Assembly (NCBI RefSeq): GCF_000430885.1
Contig: NZ_AUMW01000010.1
Span: 62,001 to 126,000, forward strand
DNA from: Desulfotruncus alcoholivorax DSM 16058
Lineage (GTDB): Bacteria; Bacillota; Desulfotomaculia; Desulfotomaculales; Desulfallaceae
Length of the DNA: 64,000 bases
Direction: 5' to 3'
Below are positions 35,276 to 43,152 of the stretch, piece after piece. A program made the translations under genes and the position numbers. Each line of letters begins with the position of its first letter. The stretch's first letter is position 1. The notes below the pieces were generated by a model. It saw only the letters and a program-made list of their open reading frames with translations. It searched no databases and was not told the origin of the DNA.

Positions 35276-36360
35276 TCTTATCAAGTTACACCATAGAAAA
35301 GCGGTTGGCGCCATCTTCTACAGCTTTTATTTTTATTCCCGTTTTATCTATTGTTTTGGCCCTTATATTTGGAGCTGTATTTTTAAATCTATCCGGTTTC
35401 AATTTTATCGAAATATATACAAAAATGTTCACAGGTGCGTTTGGATCTTACTATGGTCTTACTGAAACCATAGTAAGATCGATACCCTTAACCATAACCG
35501 GTTTGGGCGTAGCACTGGCATTTCGCATGCAATTATGGAACATCGGGGGCGAAGGACAGCTATACATGGGCGCATTTGCCGCCACCTGGGTAGCTTTAAG
35601 CTTTCCCAGTGGCAGTGCCTGGTGGCTATTGCCTGCTATGGTGCTTCTGAGCATGCTTGCCGGAGGTTTATGGGCACTATTACCGGCCATCCCCAAAGCA
35701 TTATGGGGTGTTAATGAAATAATAACAACTTTAATGCTGAACTATGTGGCTATATTTTGGGTGGACTACCTGGTCTACGGTCCGTGGAAAGACCCCAACG
35801 GGTTTAATTTTCCGCTTACCGCCCAGTTCGGCCCCGGCGCGATTTTACCGGCACTGGGAAATTCACGAATTCATGCCGGCTTATTCTTTGGCATTATACT
35901 GGCTGTTTTGTTCTATATTGTTATTTACCATACCCGCTGGGGTTATGAAATCAGGGTTACCGGTGAAAACCCCAATTCTGCCAAATATGCCGGTATGAAC
36001 ACATTAAAAAATATTATTCTGGTGATGGTTGTAAGCGGTGCCGTATGTGGCCTCGCGGGAATGTCGGAAGTGTCGGGCATTGGGGGCAGGCTTCAGCACG
36101 GCCTCAGCCCGGGCTATGGATTTACAGCGATAATCGTGGCCTGGCTAAGCAGGTTAAACCCATTTGCCATCATTATTGTGTCGTTCCTCCTGGGTGGTTT
36201 ACAAGTTGGCGGTTATATTGTTCAAACCAGCGGAATTCCTTCTTCAATGGTTTCCATGCTACAGGGCATGCTTCTCTTTTTCGTTTTGGGGGGCGAACTG
36301 CTAACGAACTACAGGATATCGAAAACACCGGTAACTATGTCTGGAGTTGATAACAGGTGA
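35272..36360 (+). CDS. Nucleoside ABC transporter permease 1 (NupP-like)
   Basis: 362 aa, about ten helices, BPD_transp_2 family. Conserved loops: ALAFRMQLWNIGGEGQLYMGA, ALWGVNEIITTLMLNYVA, GYEIRVTGENPNSAKYAGMN, GGRLQHGLSPGYGFTAI. ATG overlaps the ATPase stop. Pairs with the next permease to form the channel. Confidence 0.93.
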   Translation: MILSSYTIEKRLAPSSTAFIFIPVLSIVLALIFGAVFLNLSGFNFIEIYTKMFTGAFGSYYGLTETIVRSIPLTITGLGVALAFRMQLWNIGGEGQLYMGAFAATWVALSFPSGSAWWLLPAMVLLSMLAGGLWALLPAIPKALWGVNEIITTLMLNYVAIFWVDYLVYGPWKDPNGFNFPLTAQFGPGAILPALGNSRIHAGLFFGIILAVLFYIVIYHTRWGYEIRVTGENPNSAKYAGMNTLKNIILVMVVSGAVCGLAGMSEVSGIGGRLQHGLSPGYGFTAIIVAWLSRLNPFAIIIVSFLLGGLQVGGYIVQTSGIPSSMVSMLQGMLLFFVLGGELLTNYRISKTPVTMSGVDNR

Positions 36361-37289
36361 ACCACGATATTTTTATAGCCATACTTGCCACAGCTGTTAC
36401 AGCAGGTACGCCAATTCTCTATGCAGCACTGGGGGAGATTTTAACTGAACGGGCCGGCATTTTGAACCTGGGCGTTGAAGGGATGATGCTGGTAGGGGCA
36501 GTTTGTGGATTTATCATTGCTCTAAATACAGCCAACCCGTGGTATGGAATCTTAATTGCAATGCTGGCAGGAGGTGCCGTTGCTTTAATTCACGCCCTGC
36601 TCACAATTACATTAAAAGCTAATCAGGTCGTCAGCGGACTTGCCCTGACCATGTTTGGCACCGGCCTGAGCGGCTATATCGGCAAATCTTATGTTGGCAT
36701 GCCGCTGCCTGCACCATTCCATAAAATAGCTTTACCTGGGTTAAGCAACATACCGGTTATAGGACCTGTATTTTTTAACCAGGATCCTATGGTCTACCTG
36801 AGCTATATTTTAGTGGCAGCGCTATGGTTTTTAACCTTCAAGACCCGTTCAGGACTACACCTCCGGGCCGTTGGCGAAAACCCCGCGGCAGCCGACTCAA
36901 TGGGTGTCAACGCTTTTCAAATCCGGTATATTTACGTTGTAATAGGAGGCATGTTGGCAGGTATAGGGGGAGCCTATCTTTCCCTTTACTATGTGCCTAG
37001 CTGGATGGAGAATATAACGGCAGGCAGAGGTTGGATAGCGGTTGCGCTGGTTATATTCGCCACCTGGAACCCCGTAAACGCGCTTTGGGGCTCTTATTTA
37101 TTCGGCGGCATAGATGCGCTGGGATTTCGTCTTCAGACCTTAAATGTAAATGTATCACCTTATTTTTTGAAAATGCTTCCATACATATTTACTGTTGTGG
37201 TGCTGGTACTGGTCACCAAGCGGAATATGGTCAAACGAATCGGCTCACCGCAAGCGTTGGGTTTACCATACGACCGGGAAGAAAGATAG
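36357..37289 (+). CDS. Nucleoside ABC transporter permease 2 (NupQ-like)
   Basis: 310 aa. Conserved features: TPILYAALGEILTERAGILN, LGVEGMMLVGAV, ANQVVSGLALTMFGTGL, LRAVGENPAAADSMGVN, GRGWIAVALVIFATWNP. GTG start overlapping the previous stop. Last membrane subunit of the importer. Confidence 0.93.
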   Translation: MNHDIFIAILATAVTAGTPILYAALGEILTERAGILNLGVEGMMLVGAVCGFIIALNTANPWYGILIAMLAGGAVALIHALLTITLKANQVVSGLALTMFGTGLSGYIGKSYVGMPLPAPFHKIALPGLSNIPVIGPVFFNQDPMVYLSYILVAALWFLTFKTRSGLHLRAVGENPAAADSMGVNAFQIRYIYVVIGGMLAGIGGAYLSLYYVPSWMENITAGRGWIAVALVIFATWNPVNALWGSYLFGGIDALGFRLQTLNVNVSPYFLKMLPYIFTVVVLVLVTKRNMVKRIGSPQALGLPYDREER

Positions 37290-37301
37290 CGGCAAAGGTC
37301 A

Positions 37302-37353
37302 GGGGACACACCTCCTTTTAAAGGTATTGCTTCTTGGTCGGAGGCATGTCCCC
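37302..37353. repeat. GGGGACA...TGTCCCC repeat, copy 3
   Basis: 14-nt arms (37302-37315 with 37340-37353; 12 of 14 pairs) and a 24-nt loop, located in the leader directly before the xpt SD, so it may influence xpt expression. Confidence 0.6.
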
Positions 37354-37375
37354 AAATATAAGGGGGTTCTTAACT

Positions 37376-37948
37376 TTGCAGAAATTAAAAGAAAAGATCC
37401 TGTCGGAAGGGCAGGTACTATCAGATAAGATACTAAAAGTTGACTCTTTTTTAAATCACCAGGTTGACCCGGATTTTGCAATGGAGCTGGGAAACGAACT
37501 GGCAAGCAGGTTTACAAAGGACAGAGTAACAAAGGTGCTAACTGTTGAGGCGTCGGGTATTGCAGTTGCCCTGACCACTGGATTGGAATTAAAGGTGCCT
37601 GTTGTTTTTGCCAAGAAGAAAAAGGCCGCAACGCAGGAACCGTGCTCATATTGCAGTAATATTTTCTCTTTCACCAAGCAGGAATCAGTGGATATTTATG
37701 TTAACAGCAAATTTATTACTAAAAACGACCGTATCCTGATAGTTGATGATTTTTTAGCCCAGGGGGAAGCCCTCAGGGGAATGATCGAAATAACAGAGCA
37801 GGCCGGAGCCACCTTGGTCGGCGTGGGCATAGTTATCGAAAAGGTTTTTCAGGGTGGGGGCAAAGCGTTGCGTGAAATGGGTATAAGGATTGAGTCGCTG
37901 GCGCCAATTCAATCGCTTGCCGGCGGCAGGGTGCAATTTTTAGAATAG
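37376..37948 (+). CDS. xpt: Xanthine phosphoribosyltransferase
   Basis: Salvages xanthine (and guanine) to XMP or GMP using PRPP. 190 aa. Signatures: SEGQVLSDKILKVDSFLNHQVDP, TVEASGIA, VPVVFAKKKK, VYVNSK-like strand, and the PRPP loop ILIVDDFLAQGEALRGM. TTG at 37376 is chosen because AAGGGGG lies 9 nt upstream and the N-terminus then aligns with Bacillus Xpt; an earlier TTG at 37334 adds residues from the repeat. No purine riboswitch was found in front of it. Confidence 0.93.
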   Translation: MQKLKEKILSEGQVLSDKILKVDSFLNHQVDPDFAMELGNELASRFTKDRVTKVLTVEASGIAVALTTGLELKVPVVFAKKKKAATQEPCSYCSNIFSFTKQESVDIYVNSKFITKNDRILIVDDFLAQGEALRGMIEITEQAGATLVGVGIVIEKVFQGGGKALREMGIRIESLAPIQSLAGGRVQFLE

Positions 37949-38042
37949 CCCTCATTCCACAGTCAGGTCCGGCACAAGATTAAGATATAAGTTGTCTTTT
38001 ATGATCAGATATTATAAAATAATTAGGTAATTATAAAGGTGT

Positions 38043-38079
38043 TTTCGGCCCTTGAACCGGCCGGAAATTTTTATTTTTT
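38043..38079 (+). terminator. Intrinsic terminator in the purL leader (probable attenuator)
   Basis: Stem of eight pairs with one bulge (38043-38050 with 38059-38067; 8-nt loop) followed by TTTTTATTTTTT. It ends only 26 nt before the purL ATG, leaving no room for a promoter, so purL must be reached by read-through. An alternative pairing AAGG (38036-38039) with CCTT (38050-38053) would break the stem. Confidence 0.75.
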
Positions 38080-38105
38080 GAAGGAAAATGATCGGGGGTG
38101 GATCA

Positions 38106-40946
38106 ATGGCAGTTCAGGAAGTACGTGTTATGAACCTGCCCCAGCTTGGTGATTCAAGGGGTAAAAGCTTGTTATATGAAATACGGACAGCTTTAAATAT
38201 TACCTGTATCAATAAGGTTTTAACAGCCAAAGTATACCGGCTCGAGGGCATTTCAGCAGAAGATGCCGATTTTTTGGCACGCGAGCTGCTATTTGAACAG
38301 GTTTTTCAGGTTTACTCAGTCAACGAGCCAATTATTAAAGATTCCGATGAGCTGGTGGAAGTCGCTTATAAACCGGGAGTTATGAACCCTGAGGTAGCTT
38401 CTATTTTAAAGGCGGCGGCAGACCTGGGCGTAACAGGGCTTTTAGCGGCTGATTCAAGCCATGAATACGGTTTTTACGGTTCCTTTTCCAAAAAAGAATT
38501 AAATAAAATTTTATCGAGACTTTTAGTTAATGAAACAGTGGAGCGAGTTATTATAGAAAAACCTGCAACTTTACTAATTGAGGGGCAGGCCGGAAGTACA
38601 GAAATCGTTCCAATCAGGTTTATGGACGACGAATTGTTAATGAAATTAAGCAAGGACAAGCTTTTTTTAAACCTTGAAGAAATGAGGACTATTGCTGCTT
38701 ACTTTAAGCAAATAGGCCGCGACCCCACTGATTGTGAAATTGAAACCCTAGCCCAAACCTGGTCGGAGCACTGCGGGCATAAAACTTTTAAGTCAAAGCT
38801 CATTGTTAACGGCCAGACCAAGCAACCATTGTTAAAAAGATTACAGGAATCTACCGCCAACGCCAATCACCCGCTGGTTTTATCCGCTTTTAAGGACAAT
38901 TCCGGTGTAATTGCTTTCTATGATGGCCTTGCACTTTGCGGCAAGGTTGAAACCCATAATTCGCCATCCGCTATTGAACCCTATGGCGGCGCGATGACAG
39001 GAAGCGGCGGAGTTTTCAGGGATATTATGGGGACAGGTAAAGGCGCAAAGGTAATAGCATCAACGGACATGTTTTGTTTTGCACCGCCTGATACTCCCCA
39101 GGAAGACATTCCCGCCGGCTGCCTGCATCCAGGCTATCTTTTCAGGCGCGTAGTCGCCGGCGTGCGGGATTACGGAAACCGCATGGGTATACCCACCAAT
39201 AACGGCTCTGTTCACTTCCACCGTGACTTCAGGGCCAAACCAACCATCATTGTTGGAGCCTACGGTATTATGCCCGCCGGCGCAGCCCAAAAAGGCAGCC
39301 CGTTAGCCGGCGACATAGCCGTAATATTAGGCGGTAGAACCGGCAAAGACGGGATTCACGGGGCAACCTTTTCCAGCGGTGAAATGACGCACCGCACCAT
39401 GAATGTAAACTCCAGCGCTGTCCAGATCGGTAACGCCATTGAAGAAAAACGTCTTAGTGACGCGCTGCTGATAGCACGGGACGAGGATCTGATCAGAGCT
39501 ATCACGGATTGTGGCGCCGGCGGGTTTGCCTCAGCTTTTGGTGAAATGGGACAGGATATTGGAGTAGAGATCCAACTCGATAGAGCCCCCTTAAAGTATT
39601 CCGGGCTGGCACCCTGGGAAATCTGGCTTTCCGAAAGCCAGGAAAGAATGGCACTGGCCGTTCCTCCCGAAAAACTGGACCGTCTTCTGCAAATATGCCG
39701 TGATCACAATGTTGAAGCCACCGCTATAGGCAAATTTACAGGCAGCGGCAAATTGGAAGTTTTCTATGGCGATAAGTGCGTATGCAATCTTGATATGGAC
39801 TTTTTGCACAACGGTCTGCCGAACCGCACAATGATCGCCAAACGGAAAAAACTAAACCGGGAAACCAAGGAACCCTGCTGTCCTGCTGCAAACTGGGCTG
39901 CGGTATGTACGGAGATGATGCGGCACCTTAATGTTTGCTCCAAGGAACCAATCGTTAGGGTTTACGACCACGGCGTACAGGGGAGTAATGTACTGCCTCC
40001 TTTTGCCGGGGTTACCGGCAAAGCGCCCAATGACGCTGTAGTCCTTGCCCCGGTATTGGGGAAAAAATATGGCGCAGTAATAGCTCACGGAATGAACCCC
40101 GTGTTAAACACCATTGACCCTTATGCCGGAAGTATCTGGGCTGCAACCGAAGCTGTATCCAACGCCGTAGCTGTCGGCGCCAACCCGGATGATTTGGTTT
40201 TAATTGATAATTTTATTTGGCCTTATCCCGATGAGGAGTCCTTATACGACCTTGACAGGGCGGTTGACGCCTGCACAGATTTCGTTCAGGCTACCGGCAT
40301 GCCATTTATCTCCGGGAAAGACAGCCTGAGCAGCACTTACCGGTCCGCTGACGGGTCTGTGATAAAAATACCTCCTGTATTATGCGTCTCCTGCTTTGGC
40401 CGGATCAACGACATTACAACAACAATATCATCTGATTTTAAAAACGTTAACGGCAGGATATATCTGGTTGGCCGGCGCGATATCAAGCAAATGGGAGGTT
40501 CAACCTACTTCGATATCACTGATTCCTTTAGCCCGGACGTACCACTGGTGGACGTTAAACAATTCAGGCAAACCATAGCATCTCTGCATCAAGCCTGCAC
40601 CAGCGGGGCTGTACAAAGCTGTCATGACATCAGCGAAGGTGGGCTTTTAGCAGCGCTTGCAGAGATGTGCTTCGGCGGCAATATGGGCATATCAATTGAT
40701 ATTCCAGGCGACAACCGGGCCGATTACTTTTTATTCAACGAAACCGCGGGCTGTTTCATCGTAGAATTAACCAGCGGCGCCAACCCGGAAGAAGTATTTA
40801 AAGAAACCCGCTTCCTACAATTGGGGCATACCACTACACAACTTGACTTTACGGTAAACCAGGATGGGAAAAAATTGTTTGAGGTTAACCTTGGACTACT
40901 ATTTGAAGCCTGGCAGAAACCGATGAAGGAGGTGTTTGGCGCTTGA
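38106..40946 (+). CDS. purL: Phosphoribosylformylglycinamidine synthase, PurL with N-terminal PurS-like extension
   Basis: ATP-dependent conversion of FGAR to FGAM in purine synthesis. 946 aa, about 200 longer than the Bacillus small PurL. Residues about 1-190 form an N-terminal part with PurS-like character (DSRGKSLLYEIRT, KVYRLEGISAEDA, ELLFEQVFQVY), which may replace separate PurS. The core follows: AQTWSEHCGHKTFKS, VETHNSPSAIEPYGGA, GGVFRDIMGTG, GGRTGKDGIHGATFSS, DCGAGGFASAFGEMG, SGKDSLSS and HDISEGGL. ATG at 38106 has GGGGGTGG 4-6 nt upstream. Overlaps purQ by 4 nt. Confidence 0.93.
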   Translation: MAVQEVRVMNLPQLGDSRGKSLLYEIRTALNITCINKVLTAKVYRLEGISAEDADFLARELLFEQVFQVYSVNEPIIKDSDELVEVAYKPGVMNPEVASILKAAADLGVTGLLAADSSHEYGFYGSFSKKELNKILSRLLVNETVERVIIEKPATLLIEGQAGSTEIVPIRFMDDELLMKLSKDKLFLNLEEMRTIAAYFKQIGRDPTDCEIETLAQTWSEHCGHKTFKSKLIVNGQTKQPLLKRLQESTANANHPLVLSAFKDNSGVIAFYDGLALCGKVETHNSPSAIEPYGGAMTGSGGVFRDIMGTGKGAKVIASTDMFCFAPPDTPQEDIPAGCLHPGYLFRRVVAGVRDYGNRMGIPTNNGSVHFHRDFRAKPTIIVGAYGIMPAGAAQKGSPLAGDIAVILGGRTGKDGIHGATFSSGEMTHRTMNVNSSAVQIGNAIEEKRLSDALLIARDEDLIRAITDCGAGGFASAFGEMGQDIGVEIQLDRAPLKYSGLAPWEIWLSESQERMALAVPPEKLDRLLQICRDHNVEATAIGKFTGSGKLEVFYGDKCVCNLDMDFLHNGLPNRTMIAKRKKLNRETKEPCCPAANWAAVCTEMMRHLNVCSKEPIVRVYDHGVQGSNVLPPFAGVTGKAPNDAVVLAPVLGKKYGAVIAHGMNPVLNTIDPYAGSIWAATEAVSNAVAVGANPDDLVLIDNFIWPYPDEESLYDLDRAVDACTDFVQATGMPFISGKDSLSSTYRSADGSVIKIPPVLCVSCFGRINDITTTISSDFKNVNGRIYLVGRRDIKQMGGSTYFDITDSFSPDVPLVDVKQFRQTIASLHQACTSGAVQSCHDISEGGLLAALAEMCFGGNMGISIDIPGDNRADYFLFNETAGCFIVELTSGANPEEVFKETRFLQLGHTTTQLDFTVNQDGKKLFEVNLGLLFEAWQKPMKEVFGA

Positions 40947-41725
40947 AACCACGGGTTTGCATCATCAGAACAGATGGAACCAATTGCGATTTGGAAACTG
41001 CCTACGCCTTTGAAAAAGCAGGCGGGAATTGCGCACTGGTACACATCAACCAATTAAGAAGCGGAACAGAGAAACTTGATGATTATCAGATCATGGCCAT
41101 TCCCGGCGGTTTCTCCTATGGTGACGATATTCACTCAGGGAAAATTTTATCGGTTGAACTGACATCGTTTTTAAAAGAGCAGCTGAGCAAATTTGTTAGT
41201 GACGGGAAGCCTGTTCTAGGCATTTGTAACGGTTTTCAGGTTCTGGTTCGCACAGGCTTGCTGCCCTGGAACGAACTTGGCACGATCCGGGCCACTTTAA
41301 TGCATAATGACAGCGGGCATTTCGAGTGCCGGTGGGTTAGTTTATTACTGGAAGAGACAAATTGCATTTTTACCCAAGGGATGGGTGGTATACTTGTAGA
41401 GTACCAGGTAGCCCACGGCGAGGGAAAATTTTACGCCAGCGAACAGGATTTAATGGAAATTGAGCAGTCAGGGCAAGTGGTATTTAGATATGCCGACCCT
41501 GTGCAGCAAAAACAGACCATGCAATACCCTCATAATCCCAACGGCTCACTGCATGCCATCGCCGGCATCTGTGACATGACCGGGAGGGTGCTTGGCCTGA
41601 TGCCGCACCCGGAAAGATTCGTCGAGTTTTACCACCATCCCAACTGGAGGCGCCGAAAGTTCAGCGAGCCGCACGGAATCAGCTTATTCCGAAACGCTGT
41701 AAACTATGCAATAAAAAACTTATGA
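40943..41725 (+). CDS. purQ: Phosphoribosylformylglycinamidine synthase, glutaminase subunit
   Basis: Supplies ammonia from glutamine to PurL. 260 aa. Class I amidotransferase with nucleophile Cys in VLGICNGFQVLV, oxyanion region AIPGGFSYGDDI, and the His-Glu pair in LMPHPERFVEF. TTG start overlapping purL with AAGGAGGTG upstream. No purS gene is adjacent, consistent with the PurL extension. Confidence 0.95.
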   Translation: MKPRVCIIRTDGTNCDLETAYAFEKAGGNCALVHINQLRSGTEKLDDYQIMAIPGGFSYGDDIHSGKILSVELTSFLKEQLSKFVSDGKPVLGICNGFQVLVRTGLLPWNELGTIRATLMHNDSGHFECRWVSLLLEETNCIFTQGMGGILVEYQVAHGEGKFYASEQDLMEIEQSGQVVFRYADPVQQKQTMQYPHNPNGSLHAIAGICDMTGRVLGLMPHPERFVEFYHHPNWRRRKFSEPHGISLFRNAVNYAIKNL

Positions 41726-41770
41726 TATATTAATTCTAGGCCTGTTGGAATGTCCCCCAATAATGCTTTG

Positions 41771-41797
41771 AGATTGCTTCGCTGCACTCGCAATGAC
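41771..41797 (-). repeat. GTCATTGCGAG-type dispersed repeat, copy 3
   Basis: AGATTGCTTCGCTGCACTCG then CAATGACA; same orientation as the copy at 25112. The rest of the 41726-41882 gap shows nothing further. Confidence 0.65.
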
Positions 41798-41882
41798 AAA
41801 TTATGATATTGGTAACAATACTTCAACACCAAAGCACGACCAAAACAGAAAGTGTGACCCATGTAAAGGCAGGTAGATTGTT

Positions 41883-42341
41883 TTGTTATTTCGCAAAGCC
41901 AAAATTTCTGATATTGAAACCATCCACAAATTGATCACTTATTTTGCCGAAAAAGATCTAATGCTGGCGCGTTCCCGTTCATCCTTGTACGAATGTTTAA
42001 GGGAATTTACAGTAGCCGAGATTAATTCGGAAATTGTCGGGGTAGGATCATTACACATTATTTGGGAAGACCTTGCTGAAATTCGAGCTCTTGCCGTGGA
42101 CGAAAAATACCAGAAACTGGGCATAGGTCGCGGCCTTGTGGAAGCTTTTCTGGCTGAGGCAATTGATCTTGAAATACCCAATATTTTTGCCTTAACCTAC
42201 CAGGCTCCTTTTTTCGAAAGATGCGGTTTTAGTATCATAGACAAGGAAGACCTCCCCCAAAAGGTATGGAAAGAATGTATTAATTGTCCCAAGTTCCCCA
42301 AATGTGAAGAGGTGGCTGTATTTAAAGTGCTGAAAATATGA
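41883..42341 (+). CDS. GNAT acetyltransferase, short ArgA-like
   Basis: 152 aa. N-terminal KISDIETIHKLI, then AEIRALAVDEKYQKLGIGRGLVEAF, the acetyl-CoA-binding Q/R-x-x-G-x-G/A loop, and a C-terminal FFERCGFSI...KVWKECINCPKFPKCEEVA segment with four Cys typical of the stand-alone ArgA-type N-acetyltransferases of clostridia. N-acetylglutamate synthase activity for arginine synthesis is plausible but no arg gene is near. TTG start, weak AGGCAGG SD. Confidence 0.75.
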   Translation: MLFRKAKISDIETIHKLITYFAEKDLMLARSRSSLYECLREFTVAEINSEIVGVGSLHIIWEDLAEIRALAVDEKYQKLGIGRGLVEAFLAEAIDLEIPNIFALTYQAPFFERCGFSIIDKEDLPQKVWKECINCPKFPKCEEVAVFKVLKI

Positions 42342-42400
42342 ATAGCAGGGGCATTACCGGGTGATATTTAAAAGGATGAACCAATAAAGGAGGAGAAAAA

Positions 42401-43141
42401 ATGCCTCAACCGGTAATGCCCCGCTGCTGGCAGGTGGAAACCAAGCCACACAAATTTTGCCCAGGCTGCGGCCACGGGCTGGTATTAAAAGCGCTGGGAG
42501 AAGCTATAGACGAACTGGATATCCAGGAACGCACCGTGTTTGGCTGCGATATTGGGTGCTCATTATTGTCATGGGATTTTTTTAATATCGACAGTGTGCA
42601 AACCCACCACGGCCGGACAACCCCGGTGGTGACCGGAATCAAAAGGGCCAACCCGGAGCTGATAACCATAGCCTATATGGGTGACGGGGGCGGTTATGCC
42701 ATAGGTTCCCAACACCTGGTCAACGCCGCTGCCCGCAATGAAAATATTACGGTAATTCTGGCCAATAACACTGTTTATGCCATGACCGGCGGGCAAATGG
42801 CGCCGACCACCATGCCCCGGCAAAAGACTGAAACCAGCCCTTATGGCAGAGACCCTGCATTAACCGGGCCTCCCATGCAGGGGCCGGAAATGGTTGCGGC
42901 GATAACCGGGGCAAATTCATACGTTGCGCGGGGAACGGTAGCCAATTTGAGGCAGCTAAAGGGTTATCTTAAAAAAGCTCTGGTAAATCAAATGGAAGGT
43001 AAAGGTTTTTCTTTTGTGGAAGCACTGTCTGCATGCCCCACCAACTGGCGGACCAATGCCGAAGAAACCTGGAGATTTGTAGAACAGGATATGGTTAAAT
43101 TCTTCAAAGTGGGAGAAATTAAAAACCCTGCTTCCGCGTAA
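42401..43141 (+). CDS. 2-oxoacid:ferredoxin oxidoreductase beta subunit (KorB-like), orphan
   Basis: TPP-binding catalytic subunit, 246 aa. N-terminal FCPGCGHGLVLKALGEA and FGCDIGCS supply cluster cysteines; TPP-Mg motif GDGGGYAIGSQHLVNAA followed by NN (VILANNTVYAMTGGQMAPTT). Similar to KorB/VorB subunits acting on 2-oxoglutarate or branched 2-oxoacids. The alpha and gamma subunits normally encoded next to it are missing; the next gene is convergent and unrelated. SD AAAGGAGGAG is strong. Confidence 0.88.
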   Translation: MPQPVMPRCWQVETKPHKFCPGCGHGLVLKALGEAIDELDIQERTVFGCDIGCSLLSWDFFNIDSVQTHHGRTTPVVTGIKRANPELITIAYMGDGGGYAIGSQHLVNAAARNENITVILANNTVYAMTGGQMAPTTMPRQKTETSPYGRDPALTGPPMQGPEMVAAITGANSYVARGTVANLRQLKGYLKKALVNQMEGKGFSFVEALSACPTNWRTNAEETWRFVEQDMVKFFKVGEIKNPASA

Positions 43142-43152
43142 AAAAGCAGGTT
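43124..43152 (-). terminator. Terminator of the NuoE/NuoF unit
   Basis: Read on the minus strand: AACCTGCTT pairs with AAGCAGGGTT (one bulge), then TTTAATTT. Overlaps the 3' end of the convergent KorB-like gene. Confidence 0.7.

Noticed and set aside
37949-38105. Purine riboswitch before xpt or purL
   Set aside because: The conserved purine aptamer loops (TATA..., CTACC) are not present; only hairpins of other types are seen.
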